Source: Candidatus Helarchaeota archaeon (GTDB lineage Archaea; Asgardarchaeota; Lokiarchaeia; Helarchaeales; JABXJV01). From it: 54,175 bases of DNA. The DNA lies in the NCBI GenBank assembly GCA_013375355.1, contig JABXJV010000039.1, positions 1 through 54,175 on the forward strand, written 5' to 3'. The notes below the pieces were generated by a model. The model was given only the letters and a program-made list of their open reading frames with translations, was not told the origin of the DNA and did not search any database. Every line of letters starts with the position of its first letter. Position 1 is the first letter of the stretch. This document shows positions 36,386 to 45,099 of the stretch, piece after piece. The translations under genes were made by a program, and so were the position numbers.

Positions 36386-37588
36386 TTAATTTATTTTAAT
36401 ACTATTTTCTTCTGCTATCTTCTGAAAAACACCTGCAACTTTTTTAATTTCATCCCAAGTTAAACCATAGGTATTTAATTTAAAATGTTTTGAGGATCCT
36501 GGAAAGATTCCAGCAACTTTATTCTTTTTCAAAGCTTTATAGAGGTAATATCCTTTTTGTTTATGCTTTAAAGATGCTTTATAAAGGGAAGGAGTTTCAA
36601 ACTGAGTTAGTGTGTGTTGTTTTGGCCTGATCCCAAGTGCCTTGACATCTTCGATTCTCTCCATCTCAGTAACAAAGTATCTAATCTTTTTGATTTCTTC
36701 ATCCCAATTTTCTGGCTTTGTTCGTTCAACTACTCTAGGAAAACTAGCCATTAAAGTTGCAATTGGTGCCCCATATACTGGAGGACAGCCATAAAAGTGA
36801 TATTCTTTTTGTAAAAATTGTCTAGAAGACCAATCTCCTTTGATTGTAGAAGTAGAAAATATCTTTTTTACCCATTCAGATGTTGTCCCAATAACACCAA
36901 TAGGTCCAGAGGCTGCCATACTTTTATGCCCACTACCAATAAGGAAGTCTGCACCCACTTCTTTTCCTTTTATTGGCATAACTCCCACAGAATATGCTCC
37001 ATTAACAACAAGGGGTACATTATAATCCTTACAAATCTTTGCAACAATTTTAATAGCATTCACATTTCCATAATTATAATCAACATGGGTAAGAACTACA
37101 AAGGGAGGTAATTTTCCAGTTTTAGCTTTAACATCTTCAATTTTTTTGGCATATGCCTCCAAATTCAATTTAAATTGTGGATGACCATTATGAGGAACTT
37201 CAGTTACCTTTACTTTATTATCTTCAGCAGCTAAGTAAGTCGTGTAATGGGCAAGACTATCAATAACTACAATATCACCTGGATTGGCTATAACTTTAAA
37301 AATGATATTCATAGCCATACGCGAGCCAGCAGTGGGGCGAACATCATCCATTCCTAAAAAAATTGCCATATCTTCTAAGAACTCATGGATAGGAGGCTTA
37401 TTTATCATATCTAACCGCCCCTCTAAGCACATGTCACATATTGAATAACCATCCCCGAATTCTTCTAATGCTTTTTTAGCCTCTGGAGTCAATTTCCCAG
37501 CAGCTTGAATTGGATGAATGTTAATAAAATCCTTTCTTGTTGTTCTTGTAACATTAGAATATTTTTGGAGTCTTTTTGGATCTATCAA
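36386..37588 (-). CDS. pscS: O-phospho-L-seryl-tRNA:Cys-tRNA synthase (SepCysS)
   Basis: 400 residues. PLP lysine in GSGHKSMAASGP, and the cysteines needed for sulfur transfer in SICDMCLEG (Cys51, Cys54) and FYGCPPVYG. The enzyme turns Sep-tRNA(Cys), made by SepRS, into Cys-tRNA(Cys) with a sulfur donor. SepRS and SepCysE are not in the window. Start TTG with GAGGT 6 nt upstream. The tRNA-Cys gene and a cysteine desulfurase lie 12-13 kb away. The route is known from methanogens and a few other archaea, including Lokiarchaeota. Confidence 0.93.
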   Translation of the reverse strand: MIDPKRLQKYSNVTRTTRKDFINIHPIQAAGKLTPEAKKALEEFGDGYSICDMCLEGRLDMINKPPIHEFLEDMAIFLGMDDVRPTAGSRMAMNIIFKVIANPGDIVVIDSLAHYTTYLAAEDNKVKVTEVPHNGHPQFKLNLEAYAKKIEDVKAKTGKLPPFVVLTHVDYNYGNVNAIKIVAKICKDYNVPLVVNGAYSVGVMPIKGKEVGADFLIGSGHKSMAASGPIGVIGTTSEWVKKIFSTSTIKGDWSSRQFLQKEYHFYGCPPVYGAPIATLMASFPRVVERTKPENWDEEIKKIRYFVTEMERIEDVKALGIRPKQHTLTQFETPSLYKASLKHKQKGYYLYKALKKNKVAGIFPGSSKHFKLNTYGLTWDEIKKVAGVFQKIAEENSIKIN

Positions 37589-37709
37589 TTAAAAACCTCA
37601 AATTGTACTTAAGTATCTCATAAAGAAATATTATAAGAGTACCTAAATATTGAAAAGGAATCTATTAATAAATAAGAATTGATTGGGTGACGAAATAAAA
37701 AATAAAGAA

Positions 37710-38174
37710 TTAGATATCAAGTCTTAGGCGAGTATAACGAGGTTTGAATCCAAGTTCGTTAAAGATTTTCAAAGCTTTTTTTGTTTCTTCGCGTACATTA
37801 GTTTCGATGGTGTCAACATTCTTTTCTGCTTTTAAAAAGTCGATTGCCGCCTTTAATAATTGATAACCTACTTGTTGACCTCGGCATTTCTCTGAAACAT
37901 ACCATAAAGAAATATCACCAAATCTTCTTTTTAGCAAATCAGTTTCGATTTCAGCAACTACAAGACCACATAGAGTTCCATCTTGATCTGCACAAAATAT
38001 TTTAATATCAGAAAAAGCCAATTCCTTAATTTCTAAACCTACAAAATAGCTATCAAGTAAGGTTAACCATAAACTTTCGTAAAATGGCTGGTTTAATGAC
38101 TCAACAAAATTTTTAACTAGTCCTGTAATTGCTTCTTTGTCTTTTTTTTCAACGGAACGAATTTTTACTGCCAA
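37710..38174 (-). CDS. GNAT-family N-acetyltransferase
   Basis: 154 residues. Acetyl-CoA-binding motif A reads CRGQQVGYQLLKAA near residue 100, preceded by the ISLWYVSEK strand; the C-terminal KIFNELGFKPRYTRLRL strand-helix is also typical. The Q/R-x-x-G-x-G/A core is intact. Substrate unknown, perhaps protein N-termini or polyamines. Start is TTG with GGAG 9 nt upstream. Confidence 0.88.
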   Translation of the reverse strand: MAVKIRSVEKKDKEAITGLVKNFVESLNQPFYESLWLTLLDSYFVGLEIKELAFSDIKIFCADQDGTLCGLVVAEIETDLLKRRFGDISLWYVSEKCRGQQVGYQLLKAAIDFLKAEKNVDTIETNVREETKKALKIFNELGFKPRYTRLRLDI

Positions 38175-38352
38175 AACTTATTTCTCCTTTTAATTAATTG
38201 TTAAATTTTTACTATTGTTGATAGGTTATAAATCTTTAAAATATTTCTTCTTTTTAGTTATGATTATTTTAATTTATATATTTGCAAATTTCCAATCTTT
38301 TTTTTTAAATAATAATAAAACAGATAAATAAAAAACAAGATCATCATTAAAC

Positions 38353-39156
38353 ATGTCACCCTACGTCTCTCTGTCTCACACAAAAATGTTTTATGAGATT
38401 CATGGAAAGGGTGACAATTTTATTACAATGATTCACGGTTGGACAGAATCGGGGAAATTTTGGAGGGAACAATTGCAAATTTTTGAAAAAAATAAATATA
38501 GAATAATTTTACTTGATTTAAAAGGACATGGAAGGTCTTCAAAGAATATTAGGGGCTATTTAATTAGAAATCATTCATATGATGTATATGAACTTTTAGA
38601 ACATTTAGGAATTAATGAAACTATATTATTTGGACATTCATTAGGTGGGATGGTTACCCTGGATTTTTACTTTCGTCGACCTATAAAGGTTAAAGCTATG
38701 TGTTTATTCAATACTAGCTCCAGAGCAATGAGGTTACCAAGAAGTCTTTCAGAAATTGGAGGAATTGGGCGGTTTGGACTTAGAAAATTTCTTATGACAG
38801 TTTATGACTTTTCTCCTAGCCGGGTATTCTCTCATAAGAAGGAAGAAAATGTACAAGAACTCATTAAAGAGGCAAACGATCCTGCGATCACTCCTCCACG
38901 TGTTAGTATTATGTGTGGAATTGGGGCATTTAATTTTAATGTGGAATATAAACTAAATAGAATAGATATCCCAGTCTTAATTATGACAGGAGAAAAAGAT
39001 GCGGTTACGCCACCCAGGTTATCTTATAAAATGAATAAATTTATTCCAAATTCCATATGCCATATAATTTCAGATACGGGCCATATGGCAGTTATTGAAA
39101 AATCTGAAGAAGTTAATCAATTTATTTTGGAATTTTTCTCCAAAAATAACCTTTAA
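38353..39156 (+). CDS. Alpha/beta hydrolase
   Basis: 267 residues. HGWTESGKFW oxyanion region, nucleophile GHSLGGM near residue 98, acid in GEKDAVTPP, and base in DTGHMAV complete the triad. No signal peptide. Related to the hydrolase at 20214. A TATA-like TTTATATA at about 38274-38281 could drive it. Substrate unknown. Confidence 0.88.
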   Translation: MSPYVSLSHTKMFYEIHGKGDNFITMIHGWTESGKFWREQLQIFEKNKYRIILLDLKGHGRSSKNIRGYLIRNHSYDVYELLEHLGINETILFGHSLGGMVTLDFYFRRPIKVKAMCLFNTSSRAMRLPRSLSEIGGIGRFGLRKFLMTVYDFSPSRVFSHKKEENVQELIKEANDPAITPPRVSIMCGIGAFNFNVEYKLNRIDIPVLIMTGEKDAVTPPRLSYKMNKFIPNSICHIISDTGHMAVIEKSEEVNQFILEFFSKNNL

Positions 39157-39170
39157 TAGCTTATATCATC

Positions 39171-39848
39171 TTATTTATCCGATTTTTGCAATAATTTTTT
39201 CCTGTATTGTTCAATGTCTAAATTTAAAATTGCTTGTGAATCTTTTTTAGTTAGGACATAAGGCTCACCTAGTAATTTGGCTTGAAATAAGATTTGAGCA
39301 CCTGATTCTAAAACTTGAGTTCTGGTATAAGCTTCTTTAATTGATTTTCCTACTGCTACTGCTCCATGATTTTTTAAAACACAACTTGGAACATCTTTCA
39401 TTGCCCTTACGACAAGATGGGCCATATCTTCGGTGCATGGTGTGACATACGTGACTTGCGGAACATAATCCCCTAAATAAACAACGAAATCTGGAAATAA
39501 AGGAACTAACAAAATGTCTACGGACGAGAGAGAAATTACGTATGGAGGATGTGAATGAAAAATACAATTTATATCGGATCTGGCTTGATAGAGAAACAGA
39601 TGTAATGCGACTTCGGAAGACGGCATTAATCTAGTGTCTAAAATTTTTCCAGTAGAAACATCTATAGGGACAAAATCATCTATACTCATTTCCATAAAAG
39701 GAATCCCCGAAGGTGAAATCCACATAACACCATCTTCATCTTTAATTGAAGTATTTCCACCAGGTCCTACTACTAAGCCCTCTTTTTGCATTAATTGGCT
39801 ATATTCCAGTAGGAGTTTTTTCTTCTTCTCAAGATCTGATTTAGTCAT
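39171..39848 (-). CDS. Class II aldolase / fuculose- or rhamnulose-phosphate aldolase family
   Basis: 225 residues. GGNTSIKDEDGVMWISPSG, MPSSEVALHLFLYQ, the zinc ligands HSHPPYV and, further on, NHGAVAVGKS, the normal layout of L-fuculose/L-rhamnulose-1-phosphate aldolases and related epimerases. Catalytic Glu in SSEVALH is present. It splits sugar 1-phosphates to lactaldehyde and DHAP in that family. The divergent neighbour is a GH106-like glycosidase, which hints at deoxysugar (rhamnose/fucose) use. GGTG 8 nt before ATG. Confidence 0.85.
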   Translation of the reverse strand: MTKSDLEKKKKLLLEYSQLMQKEGLVVGPGGNTSIKDEDGVMWISPSGIPFMEMSIDDFVPIDVSTGKILDTRLMPSSEVALHLFLYQARSDINCIFHSHPPYVISLSSVDILLVPLFPDFVVYLGDYVPQVTYVTPCTEDMAHLVVRAMKDVPSCVLKNHGAVAVGKSIKEAYTRTQVLESGAQILFQAKLLGEPYVLTKKDSQAILNLDIEQYRKKLLQKSDK

Positions 39849-39963
39849 TAATTTTTACACCAATATTTTATAATATTATGCAATAGAATTATACAAAAGT
39901 TAATTGTATAAGTGTTTTGAAGGACTTAAAAATATAATCTACTGAATTAAGGAAGAGCCTATC

Positions 39964-42900
39964 ATGAAATTAAATGAAATCTATGAAAATTTTTTAATGC
40001 CCCCTCGTAAATTCAGCCCTATACCATTTTGGTTTTTGAATAATGATTTAAAAGAAGAAGAAATTATTTGGGCGTTAGATGAATTTGAAGATAAGCATAT
40101 ATATGGTGCCGTTCTTCATCCAAGGACTGGTTTAGAAATAGATTATTTATCTGATGAATATTTTCAAAAATTTAAGTTTATTATTGAAGAGATGAAGAAG
40201 AGAAATCAATTCATCGTATTGTATGATGAATATAATTGGCCTTCTGGACCTGTTGGTGGGAAATTATTAAGAGAACATCCAGAATTTAAGCAAAAATATC
40301 TTGATTATGAAATTATTAAGTTAGAAAAAAATAAATTAGTTGAATTTGTATGCGAAGGTCATTTTTTAGCAGCATTTACTATAAATCTAAAGACGAATGA
40401 AGTAACAGATATTAGAAGTCTATTTGATGGCGAAAAGCTTTCTCTAAAAGTAGATAGCACAGATTCCGAATTAGTAGTTTTTAACGTAAAGATACTAGAT
40501 GAATTATTTTTTGCGACTTCAGCTGCTCCAATTATGAAAGGTGAGAGGGGATACATAGATGTACTTAATCCTGCTGCTGTTAAATTTTTCATTGAACAAA
40601 CCCATGAAAAATATAAACATTATTTTGGAGAAGAATTTGGAAAAAGTATTATTGGTATGTTTACAGACGAGCCAGGACATTATGCAAGTTTAATGTGGAC
40701 TGATGATTTTCCAAATCAATTTAAAAAAGAGAAAAAATATGATTTAATCCCTCATTTATACAAATTAGTTTATGAAATTGAGGATTATGTTAAAGTAAAA
40801 AATGATTATCACGATCTAACCTTAAAATTATATGAAAATTCATTCTATAAACAAATTGGGGATTGGTGTCGCAAAAATAATATACCATTGACGGGCCATC
40901 TTATAATGGAGGAAGAATTACATTATTTACCCCGAATGCATGGAGGCCTTTTTGCTCCATACCGCCATTTTGGTATTCCTGGTATAGACTACTTATCGGA
41001 TAAATCTGGGTATGAAATTAAAAGTTCTGTAGTATTACCCAATCCGAATTTCACAACGAAATTTATTTCAAGTATTAGTCATAGTTTAGGAGCAGAAAGA
41101 ACACTTTGTGAGGTATATGGAGGGTGTGGCTGGCAAACTACCTTAGAAAAGTTGAAGACTGTAATGGTCTGGATGGCTACTTGTGGTATTAATCTCTTTA
41201 ACTTTCATGCAAGCCATTTAAGTCTGAAAGGTTTGAGGAAACGGGATTTTCCAGCTTCCCATTTTGTTCAAGAACCTTGGTGGAATTATTATTCTACCTA
41301 TTCTGATATGACAATGAGATTAAGCTATTTTAATACTATAGGCATTCATAAAGCTAATATCGCAGTTTTATTCCCGAAGAGAACATTTTGGACAGAACAC
41401 ACTGTATATAAAAAAAGTATTTTATTTAAAAAGCTAATTTCTGAATTTGGTAAAGTTGGAAATATGTTATTACGAATACAAATGGATTATGATTACATTT
41501 TTGAAGAACAAATCTTAGAAAATCTTACTTCAATTAAAAAAAACAAACTAAAACTTAAGAATGAAGAGTTTTCTGTTCTAGTCCTCCCTCCCATGACTAC
41601 AATTCCGAAAGTTGTTTATGAATTTATAAAAAAATATTATGATGAGGGAGGTTTCGTAATTTCATTTGGTTTAACTCCTGCAAATTCTCCGAAATTAAAA
41701 AATGATCCTGAGATTCAAGCTATTAATTCACATATTTTTGGAGTTAATAATCCAAATGAAGAGATTGTTAGAACTAATAAAAATGGAGGTAAAGCTATTT
41801 TTATTCCTTCTATTCAGTTTAAAAATGAAATAAAGGGAGAAACCCATCTTAAAGATTTATTTTCAAGAGAGAATGTTCCTAAAACTATTAATATTAAATC
41901 GGAATCAAGTAGAAATTTTATCTATCAACATAGAGTAATAGATAATCTTAATTTCTATTTGGTATGTAATATGTCTAAAAGGGATGGTCATGTAAAGATT
42001 TCATTATTTAATTCAGGATATTTAGAGATTTGGGATCCTGAGACTGGAGAAAGATACGCTTATAAACACATTCAAGATGGATTTAAATTTAACTTTAAAC
42101 CATTTCAAGCATTAATATTTATTCTATCGCCTATAAAAAGTGCTATAAAAGAATGGCCTCAAGAACCTTTAATAAATAAAGAATTAACCCCAATTGTATT
42201 AAAAACAAATTGGGATATCGAATTAGAATCAAAAAACAAATATCTTTTGGATGATTGGGAATTTAAATTAACATCAAGAAGGCCTGAAGGTCCAGAAGAA
42301 ATTAAAAGAAAGCAAAAAATTGCTGAAAAGTTTAATAAGAAAATTAAGGTTTCAAATGAGGTTTTTGAACGAATGCGGAACTTTGTTAAAACATCAGATA
42401 AAGTAAAAACATCCCGTTATTCACTATTCGATACTTACGAAGAGTTTGGTCCAGTATTAGAAACTACATTGGGAATTAGCATGGTTGATGATTTTGGGGC
42501 TTTATATGAATTAATGGAATTAGTTGGGGTATTGTCAGAGAAAATTGGGCTTAAACTTAAGGAATTTCAACCGGGTGATGAATTTCAAATTAGCAAAAAA
42601 TTCGAAATTGCTGAAATACCTGATGGAGAAATAAAATTTGTTTATGAAGATATAGGAATGCCCCTCAAAATTGAAATAAATGGGAAAAAATTTGATTGGG
42701 ATGATTTAGATGAAATGTCAGAAAAATATTTTGTGTACGATAATTCAAATCGGGCAATTCCTATAAAAAATATTTTAAGAACAGGCGAAAATAACGTTAA
42801 AATTAATTTAAAATTACCAGAATATCCCGATCGAATGCCTTCATTTCATGGAATCGAACCATTTACTTTAGTTGGTGATTTTTCTGTTAGTAATGACAAG

Positions 42901-43251
42901 ATTTATCCATTAACCAAAAATCTAGATTCGGGCGATTGGTGTTCAAAAGGCTTCCCAAATTATTCGGGTGGGATTTGGTACAAGCAAAAGTTCAATCTTA
43001 GTAGAAAGTATTTGAAAAATAGATTATTCTTAGAATTTAAAAAAGTTAAAGAAACCATTGAAATGAAAATAAATGGTAAATATGTAGGTACAAGAACATG
43101 GAGCCCATATAAATTGGAAATTTCTAAATATATCAAAGAAGGAAATAATGATTTAGAGATATTTGTCAGAAATACGGCTGCAAATTTCTTTAGTTTTCCA
43201 AAAAAGTCTGGGATATTAGGATCTGTTAAAATAGTTCCCTATCTTACTTAA
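39964..43251 (+). CDS. GH106-like glycoside hydrolase (alpha-L-rhamnosidase-like)
   Basis: 1095 residues, no signal peptide, so cytosolic. The start PPRKFSPIPFWFLNNDLKEEEI, GAVLHPRTGLEIDYLSDEY, LYDEYNWPSGPVGGK and GMFTDEPG are the conserved blocks of GH106/‘glycosyl hydrolase’ TIM-barrel proteins. A middle region (~560-740) has the glutamine-amidotransferase-like and beta domains seen in that family. The C-terminus (~985-1095) is a GH2-type sugar-binding jelly roll (GGIWYKQKFNLSRKY, KMKINGKYVGTRTW, NNDLEIFVRNTA). Specific sugar is inference. Divergent from the class II aldolase. Confidence 0.78.
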   Translation: MKLNEIYENFLMPPRKFSPIPFWFLNNDLKEEEIIWALDEFEDKHIYGAVLHPRTGLEIDYLSDEYFQKFKFIIEEMKKRNQFIVLYDEYNWPSGPVGGKLLREHPEFKQKYLDYEIIKLEKNKLVEFVCEGHFLAAFTINLKTNEVTDIRSLFDGEKLSLKVDSTDSELVVFNVKILDELFFATSAAPIMKGERGYIDVLNPAAVKFFIEQTHEKYKHYFGEEFGKSIIGMFTDEPGHYASLMWTDDFPNQFKKEKKYDLIPHLYKLVYEIEDYVKVKNDYHDLTLKLYENSFYKQIGDWCRKNNIPLTGHLIMEEELHYLPRMHGGLFAPYRHFGIPGIDYLSDKSGYEIKSSVVLPNPNFTTKFISSISHSLGAERTLCEVYGGCGWQTTLEKLKTVMVWMATCGINLFNFHASHLSLKGLRKRDFPASHFVQEPWWNYYSTYSDMTMRLSYFNTIGIHKANIAVLFPKRTFWTEHTVYKKSILFKKLISEFGKVGNMLLRIQMDYDYIFEEQILENLTSIKKNKLKLKNEEFSVLVLPPMTTIPKVVYEFIKKYYDEGGFVISFGLTPANSPKLKNDPEIQAINSHIFGVNNPNEEIVRTNKNGGKAIFIPSIQFKNEIKGETHLKDLFSRENVPKTINIKSESSRNFIYQHRVIDNLNFYLVCNMSKRDGHVKISLFNSGYLEIWDPETGERYAYKHIQDGFKFNFKPFQALIFILSPIKSAIKEWPQEPLINKELTPIVLKTNWDIELESKNKYLLDDWEFKLTSRRPEGPEEIKRKQKIAEKFNKKIKVSNEVFERMRNFVKTSDKVKTSRYSLFDTYEEFGPVLETTLGISMVDDFGALYELMELVGVLSEKIGLKLKEFQPGDEFQISKKFEIAEIPDGEIKFVYEDIGMPLKIEINGKKFDWDDLDEMSEKYFVYDNSNRAIPIKNILRTGENNVKINLKLPEYPDRMPSFHGIEPFTLVGDFSVSNDKIYPLTKNLDSGDWCSKGFPNYSGGIWYKQKFNLSRKYLKNRLFLEFKKVKETIEMKINGKYVGTRTWSPYKLEISKYIKEGNNDLEIFVRNTAANFFSFPKKSGILGSVKIVPYLT

Positions 43252-43391
43252 TTATTTGAATAAAATTTTTGGATATTCTTAAGTTATTATTTAGAAATTT
43301 TCAAAGATTTCAATTTAAAATAATAATTTTGATCTGCTTATCTAATTTTTTATTTGTTTCAATTGATTTTTTTAATTTAGATATTAAAATA

Positions 43392-43724
43392 TTAAATTTT
43401 ACCATGTTCCAATTGGATATATCTTGTCCAACCAATTATTGCAAGTATTGCTCCAACTATTAAAAATAAAGCACCAACAATTGTAATGACTGTAGATATA
43501 TTAAGCATTCTTTGTCCTTGACTCATAGTAGTTATTAATGAAAATACTATCATAGATGAATCTCCATCAGTCATCATTATCATCATTAACACTGATCCAA
43601 TGCTCATACTCAACATACGATTGGCAGCCATACGAAACATTAAGCCAGTACCTAAAATAAGACCTCCTACACCAGCCAATACTAGACCAATTATACCCAT
43701 TGCAAATTCTCCTTTATGTTCCAA
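43392..43724 (-). CDS. Small membrane protein
   Basis: 110 residues with three or four hydrophobic segments (MGIIGLVLAGVGGLILGTGLMF, SIGSVLMMIMMTDG, ISTVITIVGALFLIVGAILAIIGW). Met-rich. Start judged as TTG 43724, since GAGGTGA is 6 nt upstream while the ATG at 43730 directly touches that site; ATG 43700, with AAAGGAG 8 nt upstream, is equally possible. Function unknown. Confidence 0.7.
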   Translation of the reverse strand: MEHKGEFAMGIIGLVLAGVGGLILGTGLMFRMAANRMLSMSIGSVLMMIMMTDGDSSMIVFSLITTMSQGQRMLNISTVITIVGALFLIVGAILAIIGWTRYIQLEHGKI

Positions 43725-43730
43725 GTCCAT

Positions 43731-44011
43731 TCACCTCTAAAAGTCGATTTTAAAATAATAACTAAATTAATTTAACTTATATACATTTTTACATTTGATT
43801 CAACTTTTTATAAATATTTTTTATTAATTAATTGATAAATTTAATGAAATAATGCAAATGAAATAGTTGGAGTTGATGGGGAAAAGGAAAGTGTTATTTA
43901 TATGAGTGTTGTCGGTCATCCAAAGCAATCTTTTTTATTATAACTTTTAAAAATAGAAACTACATATAATTTCTCAAATTAATAATTCTAGAAAAAAATT
44001 GGGTTATATTT
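43731..44011. other. Intergenic, no gene seen
   Basis: Between divergent genes. A short open stretch near 43852-43944 lacks any start codon and ribosome-binding site and is not called. Otherwise AT-rich promoter-type DNA. Confidence 0.5.
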
Positions 44012-45076
44012 ATGAGCAATCAAGATCCAAAACGTATTGAAATAATTGATTTATATCGTAATCAAAAACCAATCTACGAAGATGGAAATTTAACTTTAGT
44101 TAGATTGGAATCATTAACTAGAAATGGTTTAAATAAATTAGAGAAAAATGATGCTTTAGTAATAATTCCAATAGCACCCATCGAAGTTCATGGAAATTTT
44201 TTACCAATTGGTTCAGATTATATTGAAAGTATTTTGATGGTTGAACTTATTAAAGAAACCTTAAAAGAAGAAAGATCTAATAACCATTATACCATTGTCG
44301 AAGCTCCTGGAATACCAATTGGAACAGGTTCCCTTCGATCAGTTGAAGGTACTCTTGATATTGGACATAGAGCCTTTCGTAATTGTGTTATTGATTTCAT
44401 TGATGGTCTAGTAAGGGCAGGATTCAAACGATTTTTAATTATTACAGTTCATCATGGAATGATTCATGCTTATGCGCTAGAAGAAGCAGCGGATAAAATA
44501 GTGAAAAGATATAGAAAAAAGGATGTGAGAGTTGCTTCCCCGGTACATTGGATGGCTAAAACATTGTATATGGATGACCCTAAAAAAGTTTGGTCGAAAT
44601 TAGTAGAAAAATTAGGACAAAAACCATTAAGCGATGAAGAATTAGAGGCAATAAAACATGATCATCATGCTTCTATAATGGAGACGTGTTTTATGAAAAA
44701 AATCAATCCTGATCTCGTAGATCCAGAATATAAAACTTCTGGACCCATTTTCGATGGTATTGGCAATCAATTTTTAGGATTGCTTACCAGCAGATATAAA
44801 TATGATCACCAAGGACTTGCTTATAACGGCAATCCCAGCATGACCGACAATAGAGATTGGTATTCTCTTTATGTAGAAAAAATTAAAGAAATTGGATTGG
44901 ATTTTATTGATGCACTTTATAATAAAGATCCGGATAATTTTAAACCGTATCTTCATTCACATATTTGGCAATTTAAATTTCTTAAAACTAACTTTAAACA
45001 ATATTTCATTGTTCCTTTCATTATTTTTATGATTGTTCTTCCATGGATCCTGTTTTTTCTAAATACACAGACTTAA
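44012..45076 (+). CDS. Creatininase-family protein with C-terminal membrane anchor
   Basis: 354 residues. APIEVHGNFLPIGSDY (usual EqHGPHLPLgTD), TVHHGMIHAYAL (usual NGHGGN) and DHHASIMETC (usual HAGExETS) carry the Glu, His and Asp metal ligands of the creatininase fold. Family members are metal amidohydrolases; mycofactocin and riboflavin pathway members are known. The HGG loop is altered, so substrate may be new. The last 25 residues are a TM helix (FIVPFIIFMIVLPWILFFLN), unusual for the family, placing the enzyme at the membrane, cytosolic side. A membrane esterase gene follows by 23 bases. Confidence 0.82.
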   Translation: MSNQDPKRIEIIDLYRNQKPIYEDGNLTLVRLESLTRNGLNKLEKNDALVIIPIAPIEVHGNFLPIGSDYIESILMVELIKETLKEERSNNHYTIVEAPGIPIGTGSLRSVEGTLDIGHRAFRNCVIDFIDGLVRAGFKRFLIITVHHGMIHAYALEEAADKIVKRYRKKDVRVASPVHWMAKTLYMDDPKKVWSKLVEKLGQKPLSDEELEAIKHDHHASIMETCFMKKINPDLVDPEYKTSGPIFDGIGNQFLGLLTSRYKYDHQGLAYNGNPSMTDNRDWYSLYVEKIKEIGLDFIDALYNKDPDNFKPYLHSHIWQFKFLKTNFKQYFIVPFIIFMIVLPWILFFLNTQT

Positions 45077-45099
45077 TTAATTTATAATTTCTAATTTGT

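Noticed and set aside
43269..43463. 64-residue hydrophobic frame after the glycosidase
   Set aside because: Overlaps the opposite small membrane gene, no ribosome-binding site, AT-driven composition.
43852..43944. Start-less open stretch (NEIVGVDGEKESVIYM...)
   Set aside because: No start codon, no match to any neighbour, too short to call a pseudogene.
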